64,000 nt of DNA from Dermatemys mawii (taxonomy: Eukaryota; Chordata; Testudines; Dermatemydidae), in assembly GCA_007922305.1 (NCBI GenBank), contig ML677330.1:2693109-2757108 (forward strand). Reading direction: 5' to 3'. Positions within the stretch are counted from its first letter, which is position 1. Each line of letters opens with the position of its first letter. Shown here piece by piece: positions 25,335 through 36,532 of the stretch. The translations under genes were made by a program, and so were the position numbers. The notes under the pieces are model-generated. The model had not been told where the DNA came from. It made no database searches and saw only the letters and a list, made by a program, of their open reading frames with translations.

Positions 25335-26603
25335 GGGAATTCTGCTGCCAATTTATATCCTAACCCTAAATAAAATAACATATTCATTGAAAAGAAAACA
25401 TTACATTTAATGTGACAACCACTAAATTAGTCTTGTGTTAGGCAGAAGTTAATCAGAAGAAATACTGCGTGTCAAAATCCATGCTCTTGGAAATACCCAC
25501 ACATGAATTCCACTGATTCATTGGGTGTGGTTAGGGGATCTTAGATGTCCGATTTAGAGAATTCTATTTTCCCTTGATAGATTTGTGTAATATTGGCTTT
25601 ATGGACAAGAAACTACATCACACTGCCATCATTAGGCTAACAAATTATATCTCCTAAAGAAAAAAAACAAATAAAGTTATAGAGATACTAGCATTCCTTT
25701 AATTTATGTTGTGTTAACTGGCAATTTGAAATTCTGAGTGTTATATAAATTAGACTGGCTGTAAAAATTAGAGGAGAACTTCAGATTAATTTTGCAGGTC
25801 CACACATAAAATCCCTAGGCAGATCCTCAGCTGATGTAAATTGTCATTGCTTCATTGACTGCAGTGAGGATATGGCAGTTTAAACCACCTGAGGATCTGT
25901 CATTGGTGCTTTGGGTATTGTTCACAATCAGAACTGAACCTGCTGCTAATACTCTAACAATTTTGCTCTCTCTGGATTTTCTTGTAAAGGTGAAGCAAGT
26001 GCCCACAGGCAGAGTCAAGCGACCCCAGGTGGTGCTGTTCCATGTGGCTCTCTTAGGTTCTATTTCCATTTGACAAGTGCTTCTGGCATTGTGACAGTAA
26101 CATGGGAAATCCCTGTACTGAGATAATCTAGGATTAGAGATAAGTGGTTCTGCAAATTCCTGAGGCTGATGAAGTAAATTTGGATTAGGACTACAACCAA
26201 AACATTTTTGAAGCCCTACTTCTGTACAAATGGAGACATGCATACAAGTATATCATAATTACCTTTGACATCTGTTGAATATTTTGGTCTTTATATATAT
26301 GTGCACAACTCTATAGATATTAATAATTATAGTGAGCACAGAGATGAAGAAGAGCCTGGAGTGTAGAGGTAGTTAACTAATATGATCTTGTCTGAGAGCC
26401 CAATAACTGAAAAACAATGAGACGAAACCATTTAATCATTACTTACTAAATATACTTAGATCCATAGTTAGACATTGAACCTCCCCCAGACTGAGAGGAG
26501 GCCCAAAGAAGGCAAAATTAGTACTCACAATTGCTGGTCCCTAAAACACTGTCAAAGTCAGATCTGGAGGCAGAGTATTTCCCAGGACACAGATTGTCAG
26601 GTA
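25335..26603. other. Spacer between the inverted arms
   Basis: About 1.27 kb without recognisable coding. A 138-codon minus-strand frame (25827-26243) has no domain signature and overlaps a palindromic mini-repeat (25818-25901), so I treat it as chance. Confidence 0.5.
25818..25901. repeat. Palindromic mini-repeat (84 bp)
   Basis: Starts ggcagatcctcagctg and ends cacctgaggatctgtc; the end arms pair over roughly 14 bases with mismatches, as in the 16882 unit. Confidence 0.55.
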
Positions 26604-26891
26604 ACCAGGAAAGAATTTTAAATGTTCTCTGGTTTGTGGTGGTCAGCAAATGAGTGGAAGAAAGAGGCTCACTCGATACTTATTATCGATACTTATCGAT
26701 ACCTCTATTGAAACTTCTGGCCCCTTCCCTCATTCCTACACAGATGTATTTTAAAAATAATTATGTGTGCACAGTCTAAGAGGGCCTAACTCTTTGCTGT
26801 CTCTACCATGACCTACAGCTGTTATCATTCGTATAATGTGCGTGGTCCTCAGTAAGGAGGCCCCAGGGACGAGAAGTGGGCTACATGGAAA
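26604..26891. repeat. Inverted-repeat pair, right arm (288 bp)
   Basis: Reverse-complement counterpart of 25055-25334. It differs by a small insertion near 26680-26705 built from overlapping atcgatactt units (cgatacttattatcgata), absent from the left arm. Confidence 0.9.
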
Positions 26892-27564
26892 TTAGAGATA
26901 AAGGAAAAGTCTCAACCACTTCCAAACCCATCAGATAAACAGAGATGAGAAGCCCTAAGCCCTGCTTCGGGCCTGATCCAATGCCCATTGCAGCCAATGG
27001 GAGGATTCCCACTGGTTTCAGTGAGGTTTGGATCAGGCTCTTGATGAAAAGACAAGAGAACCTGATGCCCCTATTCTCTGCTAAGGGAGAGGAAGGGAGA
27101 TGTTCCCTGAAGACACCAGACTCAGACCTGCCATTCTCTCCTGATGATGAAAGATGTGAGGCAAAGAGGGCAGCAAGTCACTGCACCTCTCCACAAGAAG
27201 ACAACTGCAGGGCAGAGGACTTACTGGACAATGAAGGCTCATGGGGTTTTCATAGATTGGGATAAACATCCAAATTCCTGGAGGCTTATTTGAATCTCAA
27301 ACCCTCTTAGGACCTGATAAACAAGATAAACATATTAGAAATAACCTATAAGCTGGATGCACAAACACCCCTGACTGATCTAGAGAGCTGAGCAACCCAC
27401 AGACTATATCTGGGAATGTTGGCAATGAGGCTTTATCCAGTTCAGATACTCTTTGGCTTATTTACACCGAGGCCCACTTAAAAGAAAAGCTGTTGAAAGA
27501 ACCAACTTGTTTAAGGAATTGATTTCCTTTTTTCCTAAAAGATATAAGGAAAATAGAATGAAAC
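26892..27564. other. Gene-free stretch with one palindromic unit
   Basis: Includes the mini-repeat 26969-27040. The opposed frames at 26945-27265 (plus) and 27081-27269 (minus) show no motif. Confidence 0.45.
26969..27040. repeat. Palindromic mini-repeat (72 bp)
   Basis: Starts gggcctgatcca, with ccattgcagccaatggg in the middle, and ends tttggatcaggctc; the ends pair over about 12 bases. Same type as 6452-6538. Confidence 0.6.
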
Positions 27565-27577
27565 CTTTGAAAAATAA

Positions 27578-27828
27578 GAATCAGAGGGGTAGCCGTGTTA
27601 GTCTGGAATCGCAGAAGTGACAAAGAGTCCTGTGGCACCTTAAAGACTAACTAAAATTTTTATTTAAGAAAGCTTTTATTTTATTTTATTTTATTTTAGA
27701 AAGCTTAGAAAGCTAACTATTTTAGAAAGCTTTTATTTTATTTTATTTAGAAAGCTTTTACTTTATTTTAGAAAGCTGATGCTCTAAAATTTTAGTTAGT
27801 CTTTAAGGTGCCACAGGACTCTTTGTCA
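27578..27828. mobile_element. Penelope-like element terminus in inverted (foldback) form
   Basis: The left arm begins gaatcagaggggtagccgtg and runs through gtcctgtggcaccttaaag; the right arm carries the inverse, ctttaaggtgccacaggac then tctttgtca. The same terminal sequence ends the PLE at 37254. Between the arms lies a (TTTTA)n-rich minisatellite with repeated agaaagctt (about 27655-27780). A perfect 13-bp direct repeat, ctttgaaaaataa, flanks the unit at 27565-27577 and 27829-27841, so both arms arrived in one integration. No coding sequence survives. Confidence 0.9.
27660..27780 (+). repeat. (TTTTA)n / agaaagctt minisatellite inside PLE
   Basis: Units of ttttattttattttatttta are interspersed with agaaagctt words (five or more occurrences). 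It sits at the hinge between the two inverted PLE arms and probably expanded after integration. Confidence 0.8.
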
Positions 27829-28195
27829 CTTTGAAAAATAAAACACCTTATGAAAGTGTAAACCAATTAATAATAGTTCAGAAAGGTAAAACGTCTTGCT
27901 CAAGGGGAGATTTTTGTAAAAATAACTAGCAGCATTTATCCAAGGTTCCCTGCCATAAATTACAAAGATTCAAAATTGCCAACAGAACACAAAACCTCCC
28001 TCCCCGCACACAGATCTGAATCCCACCAAAACCCAATCCTCCACGGCAGCTGACGTAAATAGGTGCACCTGCAGTGTGCCTTGAAGACCAACAAATCAGG
28101 ACTATTTCAAACTGGCGGAAATAGAATTTCAGACTGGGAGTCCCTCATGGTGAACTTTCTACGTAGTCCCCTCCTTTTTAATTTGAGGTTAATTT

Positions 28196-28860
28196 CACAC
28201 ACTAAACATATTAAAAACTGGCTGATAGGCCTCAAAATGTAATTGTAAGCAGGAAATCATCATCAAGTGGGTGTGTTTCCCATGGAGTCCAGCAGGGATT
28301 GGTCCTTGGCCTAAGCTATTTAACATTTTTAATCAATGATCTGGAAGAAAATATAAAATCATCACAGATAAAGTTTGCAGATGACACAAAAACTTGGGGG
28401 TAGTAGATAATGAAGAAAACAGTTCACTGATACAGAGAAATTTTGATCACATGGTAAACTGGGCACAAGCAAATTATATACTTTTTAATGTGATTATATG
28501 TAAATGTATACATCCAGGAACAAAGAAGGTAGGGCATATTTACGGAATGGGAGGCTCTATCCTGGGAAGCAATGACTTGAAAAAGAGTTGGGGGTTGAGG
28601 TGGATAATCAGCTGATTCCCAATGTGATGCTGTGATCAAAAAAGCTAATGTGATCTTGGGATGCATAAACTCGAGTGGTAGTAGAGAAGTTACTTTTCCT
28701 CTGCATTTGGCATTGGTAGACTACTGCTGTAATTCAGTGTCCAGTTCTGGTGCCCAAAACTGAAAACAATGGAGAGGATTCAAAGAAGTGCCATGAGAAT
28801 GATTAAATGATGAGAAAACATGCCTTATAGTGATAGCCTCAAAGAAAGATGTTATCTGTG
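28196..28860 (+). mobile_element. CR1 LINE ORF2 fragment, plus strand
   Basis: The DNA carries CR1 reverse-transcriptase words: ggagtccagcagggattgg (GVQQGL-like), ggtccttggcctaagctatttaac (encoding a GP.LFN block), tcaatgatctgg (NDL), agtttgcagatgac (FADD, the catalytic YADD-equivalent), then aatgtgatcttggg and ccagttctggtgcc (the later QFW/CP block). Multiple stops and frameshifts make it dead. It lacks a clean CR1 3' end; the next CR1-like tail is at 29270-29361. Confidence 0.85.
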
Positions 28861-29269
28861 GATACTGTACAATCCTCCCAACTGCCTCTTGGGATTGGTG
28901 ACATTTTATAGATTATGGAATTCTTTTGTCTTTGGCATTGTCTAAAACAAGATGGATGGGTGAGGGAAGTTCAAAATAAGCATGATTTCGTGCTGGAGTA
29001 CCTTGTTGAATCAGGGCATAAATCAGTATGCCGTGTTCAGACCTAATACAGTTTAGGTAATACTAATGATCAAACACCGTTATCATCTGATGGCTGTTCG
29101 GCAGCCTAGGAAAAATGATCTTAGGGTCTCATTCCAGTTCCCAGATGTCCACATCTCATTGCATCTGGCACTAACAGGTACCCTTGTTGGCAGCTCATCA
29201 GAATAGGTCAAGAATTGAAAGTACCAGGAACAGCAACACTCCTTCTACTAGCTCAGGGTTAAGACACAT

Positions 29270-29361
29270 TTGAGGGACATGGTGGGAAAGCTTTCACCAA
29301 TACTGCTCATGTTCTGCCTTTTGGTCTGATCCATTACGGCCATTCTTATGTTCTTATGTGG
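29270..29361 (+). mobile_element. CR1-like LINE 3' tail
   Basis: Ends ctgatccattacggcc then attcttatgttcttatgtg, the octamer-repeat tail style of a CR1 relative (gggatgatccagtatggc...ttcttatgttcttatg). It may be the 3' end of the copy at 28196 after internal divergence, or of a second element covering about 28870-29361. Confidence 0.6.
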
Positions 29362-30349
29362 CTAAACAGCGAACTTCAGTTTCCAATGCTATCAACTCAA
29401 ACCGAAGACTTAAATTCACTGTAACCTTTTTTTTTAAAAAAAAAAAAAAATCTTACACGGATGTTTTGTTCTTTAGGAGATGTGTGGTAGAGAAATAACA
29501 ATATTATTTATGTGACTTCTTGAGGGGGGTTTCCTTTCTACAAAGAAGGAATCATATCCTGAGGTCTTCTAAGTTTATTTAACCCAGGATACAATTATTA
29601 CCAAATTAACAGGAAGCACCCTCAACTTACCGACTGACTGACATGATCCATTGATATGCTCCCATTGAGATAGGACTTTGAAATTTGGTACACTCGATTA
29701 GGGACTGCTGGTCATAGGGTGCGAGGGAAAGACCATTCCTATCATTACATGCCAAAAGGACCCTAATCAAACACTTAAAAATAGATATTTTAATTTTTCT
29801 TTGAGACCAAAAGCTCCCATCCCTGAGCATTTCAAATGTCATTGTGACTATTTTGTAACCTCTAGTGAAGGGTCAGTAACTGTACAGCATCCCTGCACCA
29901 TGATTACCAAGACTATTTCATTTCAGTGTCACTGGGGAGACAACTTCCTCCCAAAAAATTCTTTCTTAAATTAATTTTTAATTCCAAGTAGACACATAGG
30001 CACCAATCCTCAGCTGTGACTAAGGAGCACACAGCATAGCTCTGCATGTGGAGGGATGGCATTTGTGCTCCCTTAAGTCTTAGCCCACTCCATGCAAGGA
30101 CAGTCCTCCAGCATAACTCAGAGCAGTCAGCAAGTGTGATGTTTAGCAGCTGCACTGAACCAGATGATCTGACCTGTTATCTTCACAGAATTTCAGCTCC
30201 CCTGGTGGTTCTAGAATACCTGCCAGCTGTTCCTCCAAAAATCTCACCTACCCCAGTGGATGTCAGTAGAGTTAAAGAAGTGTCCCTGCTCTACTCCCCA
30301 CCACTGGCAGGCACAGCCTGTGCAAGGTGTGACTTTGCAATAACACATT

Positions 30350-30580
30350 ATATTGCACCTTCCATCAAAGGACCTGAAAGTACTTTGCAGAGGTTATTTA
30401 AGGTTCACAACACCTTTAGGAAGCAGAGAAGTATCATTGTCCATTGTACAAATGGCTAAACTGAAGTGCAGAGAAGTTAAGTAACTTGCCCTAGGTCACA
30501 CAATAAATTGGTGCTAGTGGCAGAATAGCATCCAGGTGTCATGAAACCTAGTTTCCATGCTCCAACTGCTTGACAGAACT
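30350..30580 (-). repeat. MIR-like SINE, minus orientation
   Basis: On the plus strand the order is aaatggctaaactgaagtgc, agagaagttaagtaacttgc and cctaggtcacacaa followed by ggtgctagtggcagaat, matching the reverse complement of MIR (core 'cagatgaggaaactgaggcacagag', 'aagtgacttgcccaaggtca'). The 5' part lies at the right. Confidence 0.75.
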
Positions 30581-31446
30581 TCCTCACCAATTAGAAATTG
30601 TGAATAATATATATGGAGAGGGACAGAGTGATAGTGTGTACGCCAGATACTAACCAATTTTAAAGTGGTCTTGTTTTTCTGTAGCTGGAGTTTAGAGTTG
30701 CTATATTAGCATCTACCGCAAGATGGTGCTGAATAATTAGAGAGCCCTAACGTGGCTAGTAAGCAGATGGTGAGGCAGTATAATAGGAATAATACCTATT
30801 TCCCTCCCTTCCTTTCCACCTCCTGCCATTTTCTCAGATTGGCTGATGTTCTAAAAGTGTTTCTTCTGGAATGTCTAATGATAACTGAATCCCTTTCATA
30901 TTTAAGACCAAGGTGGGTAAACATCATTAGTGAACTCATCCTTTCATCTATACTAAGAAGAGAACTGCCTCATAGCATGAAATATATAAGTTGGCGAGCT
31001 TTTTGTCCATCTTTTCAATAATAAAGTAGCTTTTGAAACACATGGATTACGTGTGTGTTTGTTTTTTAATTTAAAGCATGCATTGGACTCACCCTTTAAC
31101 AACACAATGGACAGCTCAGGATCACCAGCACCCAAAAGTCAGTGCTGGGCATGTACTAACCGGAATATTTATAGATCCAAAAAGGGTGTCAATGTAAGAC
31201 TGAGAAATTGCTCGCTCTCTCACTCACACACACACACAAATAGTCCCTTGTAAAAATAAATAAAATAATTAAGCCTATGTCAAGATAGGAAATCAAGTTT
31301 CCTTTTCAATTAAGATCTTTACGTTTAATTCTGTCAGAGTCCTCTTGGCAGCCTAAAATGTATCCTGTTTAAACAGGAGCTTGCATTCAATCACACTTTT
31401 AAAAAAACTATCCTATCCCCTCATTACAGTCCTAAGCAAATTAGAT

Positions 31447-31483
<37 letters not shown>
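31447..31483 (+). repeat. (TAGA)n(CAGA)n compound microsatellite
   Basis: About four TAGA units switch to five CAGA units without interruption, and are likely polymorphic in length. Confidence 0.95.
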
Positions 31484-31484
<1 letters not shown>

Positions 31485-31830
31485 TCAGAACTAAAGTCAT
31501 CTTTGTTTCAGCCTTTCCTGTCCTTTAGCTTGGGGGGAAACCTGACAACTGGGCAATCCCAAAATACTCACAGGAGAATGCCCTGTATGATCCACAGTGG
31601 GAGACAACAGCCTGCCTTATACATTTTATAAATGCTAGATAATTGGGTAATATAAAATTACTGAAATAACTATGTCCAGAAGAAAATATCTTGCATGTTT
31701 TTTTAAAACATATTATTACTATTTTCCCAACCACTGACTCGTGTCATTTTTCGACTCTTAGCTCAAACCCACTGGAAAAGTGCTTCCATGTATGAATGCA
31801 AGAAAAGCTAGAATTAAAGTCCTCTTACAG

Positions 31831-31985
31831 CTCATAGACTCATGGACTTTAAGGTCAGAAGGGACCATTATGATCATCTAGTCTTACCTCCCGCATAACG
31901 CAGGCCACAGTATCTCAGCCACCCATTCCATTCCTGATGGAAGAGGTGGACTGAGGAAGCACATTGTTTAATTTAGTTGGAAAGA
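31831..31985 (-). mobile_element. CR1 3' UTR fragment, minus orientation
   Basis: Plus-strand text tcatagactcatggac, then ggtcagaagggaccattatg, atcatctagtct and acctcc is the reverse complement of a CR1 3' end ('agactagatgatcataatggtccctt'). Truncated within about 150 bp. Confidence 0.85.
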
Positions 31986-33122
31986 CCTAATCAAGTGTTA
32001 TCCCAAATAACAATCCACGGTAATGACGACATTGCGACTGCTGAATAAGGTATCTCCATTCTATAGTGAAGATTCTTTGATTTACTCTGATTTGTACTCT
32101 CAGCCTTTCCCTTCTTCTCTTAAAATGGGCAACTGCCACAGCTGCTTCTTTTTAAAAAAACAAAAACCAAAAAAAAAAAACTTCCATCCAGGAAGAAAGG
32201 AACTTGATCCTGAGTGTGTTTTTGTGGGTCAGAAAAAGAGGCATGTGGGAGGGAGACTCTGTGGGGTGATTGTGAAAGAGTAGGGGTGTGTGAGAATGTG
32301 AGTGGGAGTGTAAGAAGAGAACAGAGAGTGAATGTATGTAGTCGAAAAATATGGAGCGAGTATGAGGTGTACTACATGTAAGACAGGGGGTTCAATATCT
32401 GTAAGGGGGAAAAGGGGTGTGTGTGTGTTCTGTTTGTGAAAGAGGTGGGGTGAGTGTGAGAAGTGTGCGAAAGGGAATAAGCATGAGGCACGCATGTGTA
32501 ACTGGGAATACATCTGGGCATCCAAAATGCCTCATCGTTGAGAGTGTTGAGAAATAAAGCAAATTTTTACTGTAATTAATGATTTTTAAAACAATCACTA
32601 GAAGCGAGATAGGAAAAACAGACTGTTCTCTGAGGAGTTGATAATGAATAACAAAACTGCTCTAGTGCATTGTCCAGAATGGCACACTGTATAATCACAT
32701 AGCCAGCACCAGGGCTTAATATTACAGTCCATGGTTTCCAGTGTTCCAGTGTTTCCTCAGACACTGTATGATCCATGACTGACCACAGCGATTAGCCCAG
32801 CACAAAATCTGCTGGCCAATCTAAGCGCCAGAGGGAAAGATCATGCCTGGTATGAGTTACCACTCCAGTGACCACAGCAAACATTGTAGGAAAGAGTGGT
32901 TCAGGACTGTTACATATTGCTTACAGCTGTTAGACTTGGTTCACTTGGGCAATTTGAAACACAGCTGTCTTATGCAGGGTGCTTCTCTGAGAAAATCTGC
33001 AGCAGTGCATCAGTCAAGCAAATAGAACTGTGCAAGAGAACTAAACCCTGGGGAGCAGAGGAAAGCAGAATAAGAAGCTGGAGGATAAAGAAGAAATATA
33101 AGAGGATATGTATAAAGCCCCA
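31986..33122. other. Gene-free stretch
   Basis: Includes an A-rich run at 32150-32180 and a GT/GA-rich purine-skewed patch at 32225-32490 (gtgtgag-type words). No coding evidence. Confidence 0.45.
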
Positions 33123-33196
33123 GAGCCAAATTCATCCTTGTTGTAACTTCACCGTAGCAATGGTCGCAACTGTTACCAAAGGGATGAATTTGGCCC
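33123..33196. repeat. Palindromic mini-repeat (74 bp)
   Basis: Ends gagccaaattcatcc and gggatgaatttggccc are near-perfect inverted repeats, with ttgtaacttcaccg opposite gcaactgttacc inside, so almost the whole unit can fold into a hairpin. Confidence 0.7.
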
Positions 33197-33232
33197 ATTG
33201 TTCTTATCTACTCTAAATGCAGTATGGGATCG

Positions 33233-33470
33233 GAAGATGGTCTAGCAGACAGGACATTGGCTTGGGATTCAAGAGACCTGAGTTCATTTCTCTCTCACAG
33301 GGAGTCTGACTAGGGGCAAGTCATTTAATCTATCATGTGCCTCAGGTTCCTTTCTGTAAAATGGAAGTTAATACTTTCCTGCTTCCCAGAGGTGTTGTGA
33401 GGATTAAATCCATGTATGACTGTGAGGTGTATGGATACCACAGGGAGGACAGACAGCATTTTTAACACAT
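33233..33470 (+). repeat. MIR-like SINE, nearly full length
   Basis: Contains gatggtctagcagacaggac and gattcaagagacctgagttc (tRNA-derived head with a B-box-like ggttcaa variant), then ggggcaagtcatttaatct, cctcaggttcctttctg, taaaatggaagttaata and ggtgttgtgaggattaaat. This is the best MIR copy in the window. Confidence 0.85.
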
Positions 33471-34901
33471 CTCGCACGGTACTACCTAAATGCCGGGCTC
33501 TTATAACTACTGAAGAGGCATGTCGGAGTTTGGCAGATCTGTGTTGTTCACAATTAGTATCTATGTGGAGTAGGAGAAAAAAAGAAACCACATGGGAGCT
33601 TTGTGCATCACAGCTGACGTGCCTTTGAAACAGTGAAGCATTATTCTGCAAACATTTTTTATTGAATTATGCCCCCAGACAATGCTTAACCTCTAAACTC
33701 ACTCTGACAGCTTAAGAACTGCAAACATTTGGGTGTTGTCATTCACATCATGGCTGTACATGGAAACTTTGTGGGCATCACAGTTCCGGGCAGTGTTGCT
33801 TAGCACTGCTTGCTGGAAAGAAAGTTAAAAGTAGTAAAGGCCCCAGCAGGGTGGCATCCATCACAGCACTTTTCATGATGCCAAGTGGTGGAGACCCTAC
33901 TTAAACAATTGATCCTGGGGGCACCCTTGTCAGGACAGATCATGTGGGTTATGCAGTGTCCATCACGTGGTACATACTCCCCATGCAGAGTGTAATTCAT
34001 ATCCAAAGGATACTGACGGCAAACTCCAAGGAGATGCCATATGTACAGCGTGGGGATTCAGAGTGTATGAAAGGTTAGATGCAGACTCCTACTAGATTAT
34101 TACAAAGAGATGAAGGACATGCCCTTGGAGAGAGAATTACCCTTAGATCTGACCTGTGACCTTGATGTACAATAGAGTAACCACGTCTTCAAACAAGTGT
34201 TGCTATTTTCTCTCATCTTTGTATACTCCCCTCCCTGTCATCTGCTATTTAGTATGTTTTTCCAGTTGTGGCACTGGTATTTTCTCCAGTCTCTTCCTCA
34301 CACATAGTGTAAGTTTTTACCTTGTTCCCCTTCCTGTTGTATTCTTTATTGCTTTTCCACAGCTGTAGCCTTCTTTCTACCCTCTAACACCAAGTCAACT
34401 TTTAGTTCTTATTTCACTCCTTCTGTCTGTGTCTTTTGTCATCATCCTGCTATTTCTGGTATTTTGTTTCCTCTCTTTCTCCGTCTCCCTCTTTTTCCAT
34501 CCAGATCTCGTATCCCCTTATTAAATCTTTCAGGTCAATACCCCATCCTGGTCTCAGGTCCTCGCTTAGCCTCAAGACTCTACATACTATTCTTTCACTT
34601 CTTTTCACATCTCCTTTTCTCTTCTCTAACCCAATTCCTCCCCACCAACTCTCTTACACTCCCCTTTCTCTCCCCATCCCCCACTTTGCTGGCCATAGGC
34701 CTCAAGATATCCTTTCTGCTGAGCTGAGAACTCACTGTTGCTTCAGCTCTCCTCTTTGCATCTTTCCATTGTTGCCAAAAATGGAGATGGCTTTCAATCC
34801 CTTGCTGATCAACTCAGAAGCAGATGGGGCAGGGGGAGAGCAGTGACATTATATGAAACACACACTGCAGCACTAATGGAAAAGACCAGACTGATCAGAT
34901 A
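33471..34901. other. Gene-free stretch with pyrimidine-rich tract
   Basis: At about 34190-34720 the plus strand is heavily biased to C/T (ctctttctccgtctccctc and similar), producing F/L/S/P-rich frames of up to 136 codons in several registers. I see no domain or conserved exon. Confidence 0.45.
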
Positions 34902-35197
34902 CAGTGTTGCCAACTGGAATTTTAATCATCAGTCTCATGGTATTTGATGGGTTGTTTTTTAAAGTCCCAGCTCCTGGAATCAAGTTATTTTGTGAGATTT
35001 GAGGCTTTCAGTTAAAAAGACATTTCTAGCCCTCACAGTTGCAAAGGAAACTTGAGAAAGTGAATCCTAAAGCCTCAAATACCAGAAGGCAGCTCAAAGT
35101 TTATTATTTTTTAAAAATTGCGTTATTTTAAAGCCAATCTCATGATTACGTTGAGACCTGGTTCATGATTTTTGAATGCTTGAGGTTGGCTACACTG
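34902..35197 (-). mobile_element. Non-autonomous TIR element, family also at 44840
   Basis: Left end CAGTGTTGCCAACT and right end AGGTTGGCTACACTG are inverted repeats. The interior (caatctcatgattac, ctcatggtattt, aagtcccagctcctgg) matches, in opposite orientation, words in 44840-45132 (gcatgagatt, aaagatgaaagctgcgattctcatg). No clear target duplication; hAT-like by termini only. Confidence 0.7.
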
Positions 35198-35576
35198 CAA
35201 ATGTCCAAAGATTTTAATGAAAAAGACAAAATATTTTTTTCAATAAAACAGACCAGCACACCAAAAAAGTCCCTTCAAATTAGAACAGTATCAGTATATC
35301 CTGATGTCTGCTTATCATACTTGATGTCTCAAAAATTGGCTTCTCTTAATATATCCTTTCCTTGGTGAATATTACCACTAATAGGGATGTAAGTCACATG
35401 GCTCAAGAAGTATTTCCTTTTCCATCCTGACCAGAGAGATACATTTTAAGTCCATGAAGAAGCAGTCACATGGTCTTTCAGACTTCCCAGTAGATGGGTG
35501 TTCAAGCCCATGAAAATTCCCATACAGGATCTCCCAGGCTTGCCTCCAGGGGCAAGCTAGTTTCTTAAAGAGACAC
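35198..35576. other. Gene-free spacer
   Basis: No recognisable element between the TIR element and the PLE insertion. Confidence 0.5.
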
Positions 35577-35777
35577 TAGCTCCTTGTAGTGACAAGGAGT
35601 CCTGTGGCACCTTAAAGACTAACTAAAGTATTAGAGCATAAGCTTTCGTGGGCTGATACCCACTTCGTCAGATGCATGCAGTGGAAGAATCCAGGGCCAG
35701 GTATAAATAGGTAGGCAAGAACCAGGTTAAAGATAACAGAGTGGGTCCAATGAGGCTGAACAAGCTGTTATCTCTAA

Positions 35778-36530
35778 TCAGGGAGGGTGAGGTATTCCTC
35801 TAGCAGCTGAATTGGAGGTGTGAACAGCAAAAGAAGAGAAACTGCTCTTGTAGTTACCTAGCCATTCAAAATCTCTATTCAGTGCCAAACTGATTGTGTC
35901 AAATTTGCAAATGAATTGCAACTCTGCAGTTTCTCTTTGCAGTCTGGTCTTTAAGTTTTTTTGCTGCAAAATGCTGATCTTTAAGTCTTTCATGGTGTGT
36001 GCAGGGAGACTGAAGTGTTCTCCTACAGGTTTTTGTATATTGCCATTCCTGATATTTGATTTGTGTCCATTTATCCTTTTTTCGTAGGGACTGTCCAGTT
36101 TGGCCGATGTACATAGCAGAGGGGCAATGCTGACACATAATGTCATATATTACATTGGTAGATGTGCAGGTGAATGAACCAATGATGGTATGGCTGATCT
36201 GGTTAGGTCCTGTGATGGTATTGCTGGTGTAGATATGTGGGCAGAGTTGGCATCGAGGTTTGTTGCATGGATTGGTTCCTGAGTTAGAGGAGTTATGGCG
36301 CGGTGTGCTGTTGCTGGTGAGAATATGCTTGAGGTTGGCGGGTTGTCTGTGGGCCAAGACTGGCCTGCCTCCCAAGGCCTGTGAAAGAGAGGGATTGTTG
36401 TCCAGGATGGGTTGTGGATCACTGATGATGCGTTGGAGAGGTTTTAACTGAGGACAGTAGGTGATGACCAGTGGTGTTCTGTTGTTTCCTTTCTTGGGCT
36501 TGTCTTGCAGCAGCAGGCTTCCGGGTACAC
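35778..36530 (-). pseudogene. PLE linker and GIY-YIG endonuclease remnant
   Basis: Read on the minus strand, the left PLE fragment encodes a linker (LQDKPKKGNN, then PLQRIISDPQPIL and GGRPVLAHRQP), a Cys-rich stretch (NPCNKPRCQLCPHI) and the endonuclease core VIYDIMCQHCPSAMYIGQTG, where VIY and YIG occupy the GIY and YIG positions. A frameshift at the A6 run (plus-strand T run, about 36076-36081) splits it: the frame upstream ends in RKKDKWTQ, while the intact continuation KRINGHKSNIRNGNIQKPVGEHF lies in the next frame, followed by FICKFDTISLALNRDFEWLGNY. Missing are the RT and any start; this is a relic, not a gene. Confidence 0.92.
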
Positions 36531-36532
36531 GT

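Larger units (their letters stand above)
29362..31830. other. Gene-free stretch with small simple repeats
   Basis: Holds a T9/A15 run (29427-29450), an old MIR-like piece (30350-30580), a short CA run (31225-31238) and a tetranucleotide microsatellite (31447-31483). The 137-codon frame at 30046-30459 overlaps the MIR-like repeat and has no domain. Confidence 0.45.

Noticed and set aside
25827..26243. 138-codon frame on the minus strand
   Set aside because: Overlaps a palindromic mini-repeat and shows no domain; no supporting splice context.
27583..27660. Possible tRNA-derived SINE (ggtagccgtgttagtctgg)
   Set aside because: The same sequence ends the PLE at 37254 next to RT and GIY-YIG coding, so it is a PLE terminus rather than a SINE.
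30046..30459. 137-codon plus-strand frame
   Set aside because: Runs into an antisense MIR-like repeat and lacks any motif.
31447..31483. Short regular repeat that might suggest a CRISPR-like array
   Set aside because: It is a TAGA/CAGA tetranucleotide microsatellite without spacers, in a vertebrate genome.
36150..36422. 90-codon minus-strand frame
   Set aside because: Shadow of the PLE endonuclease remnant in another register.
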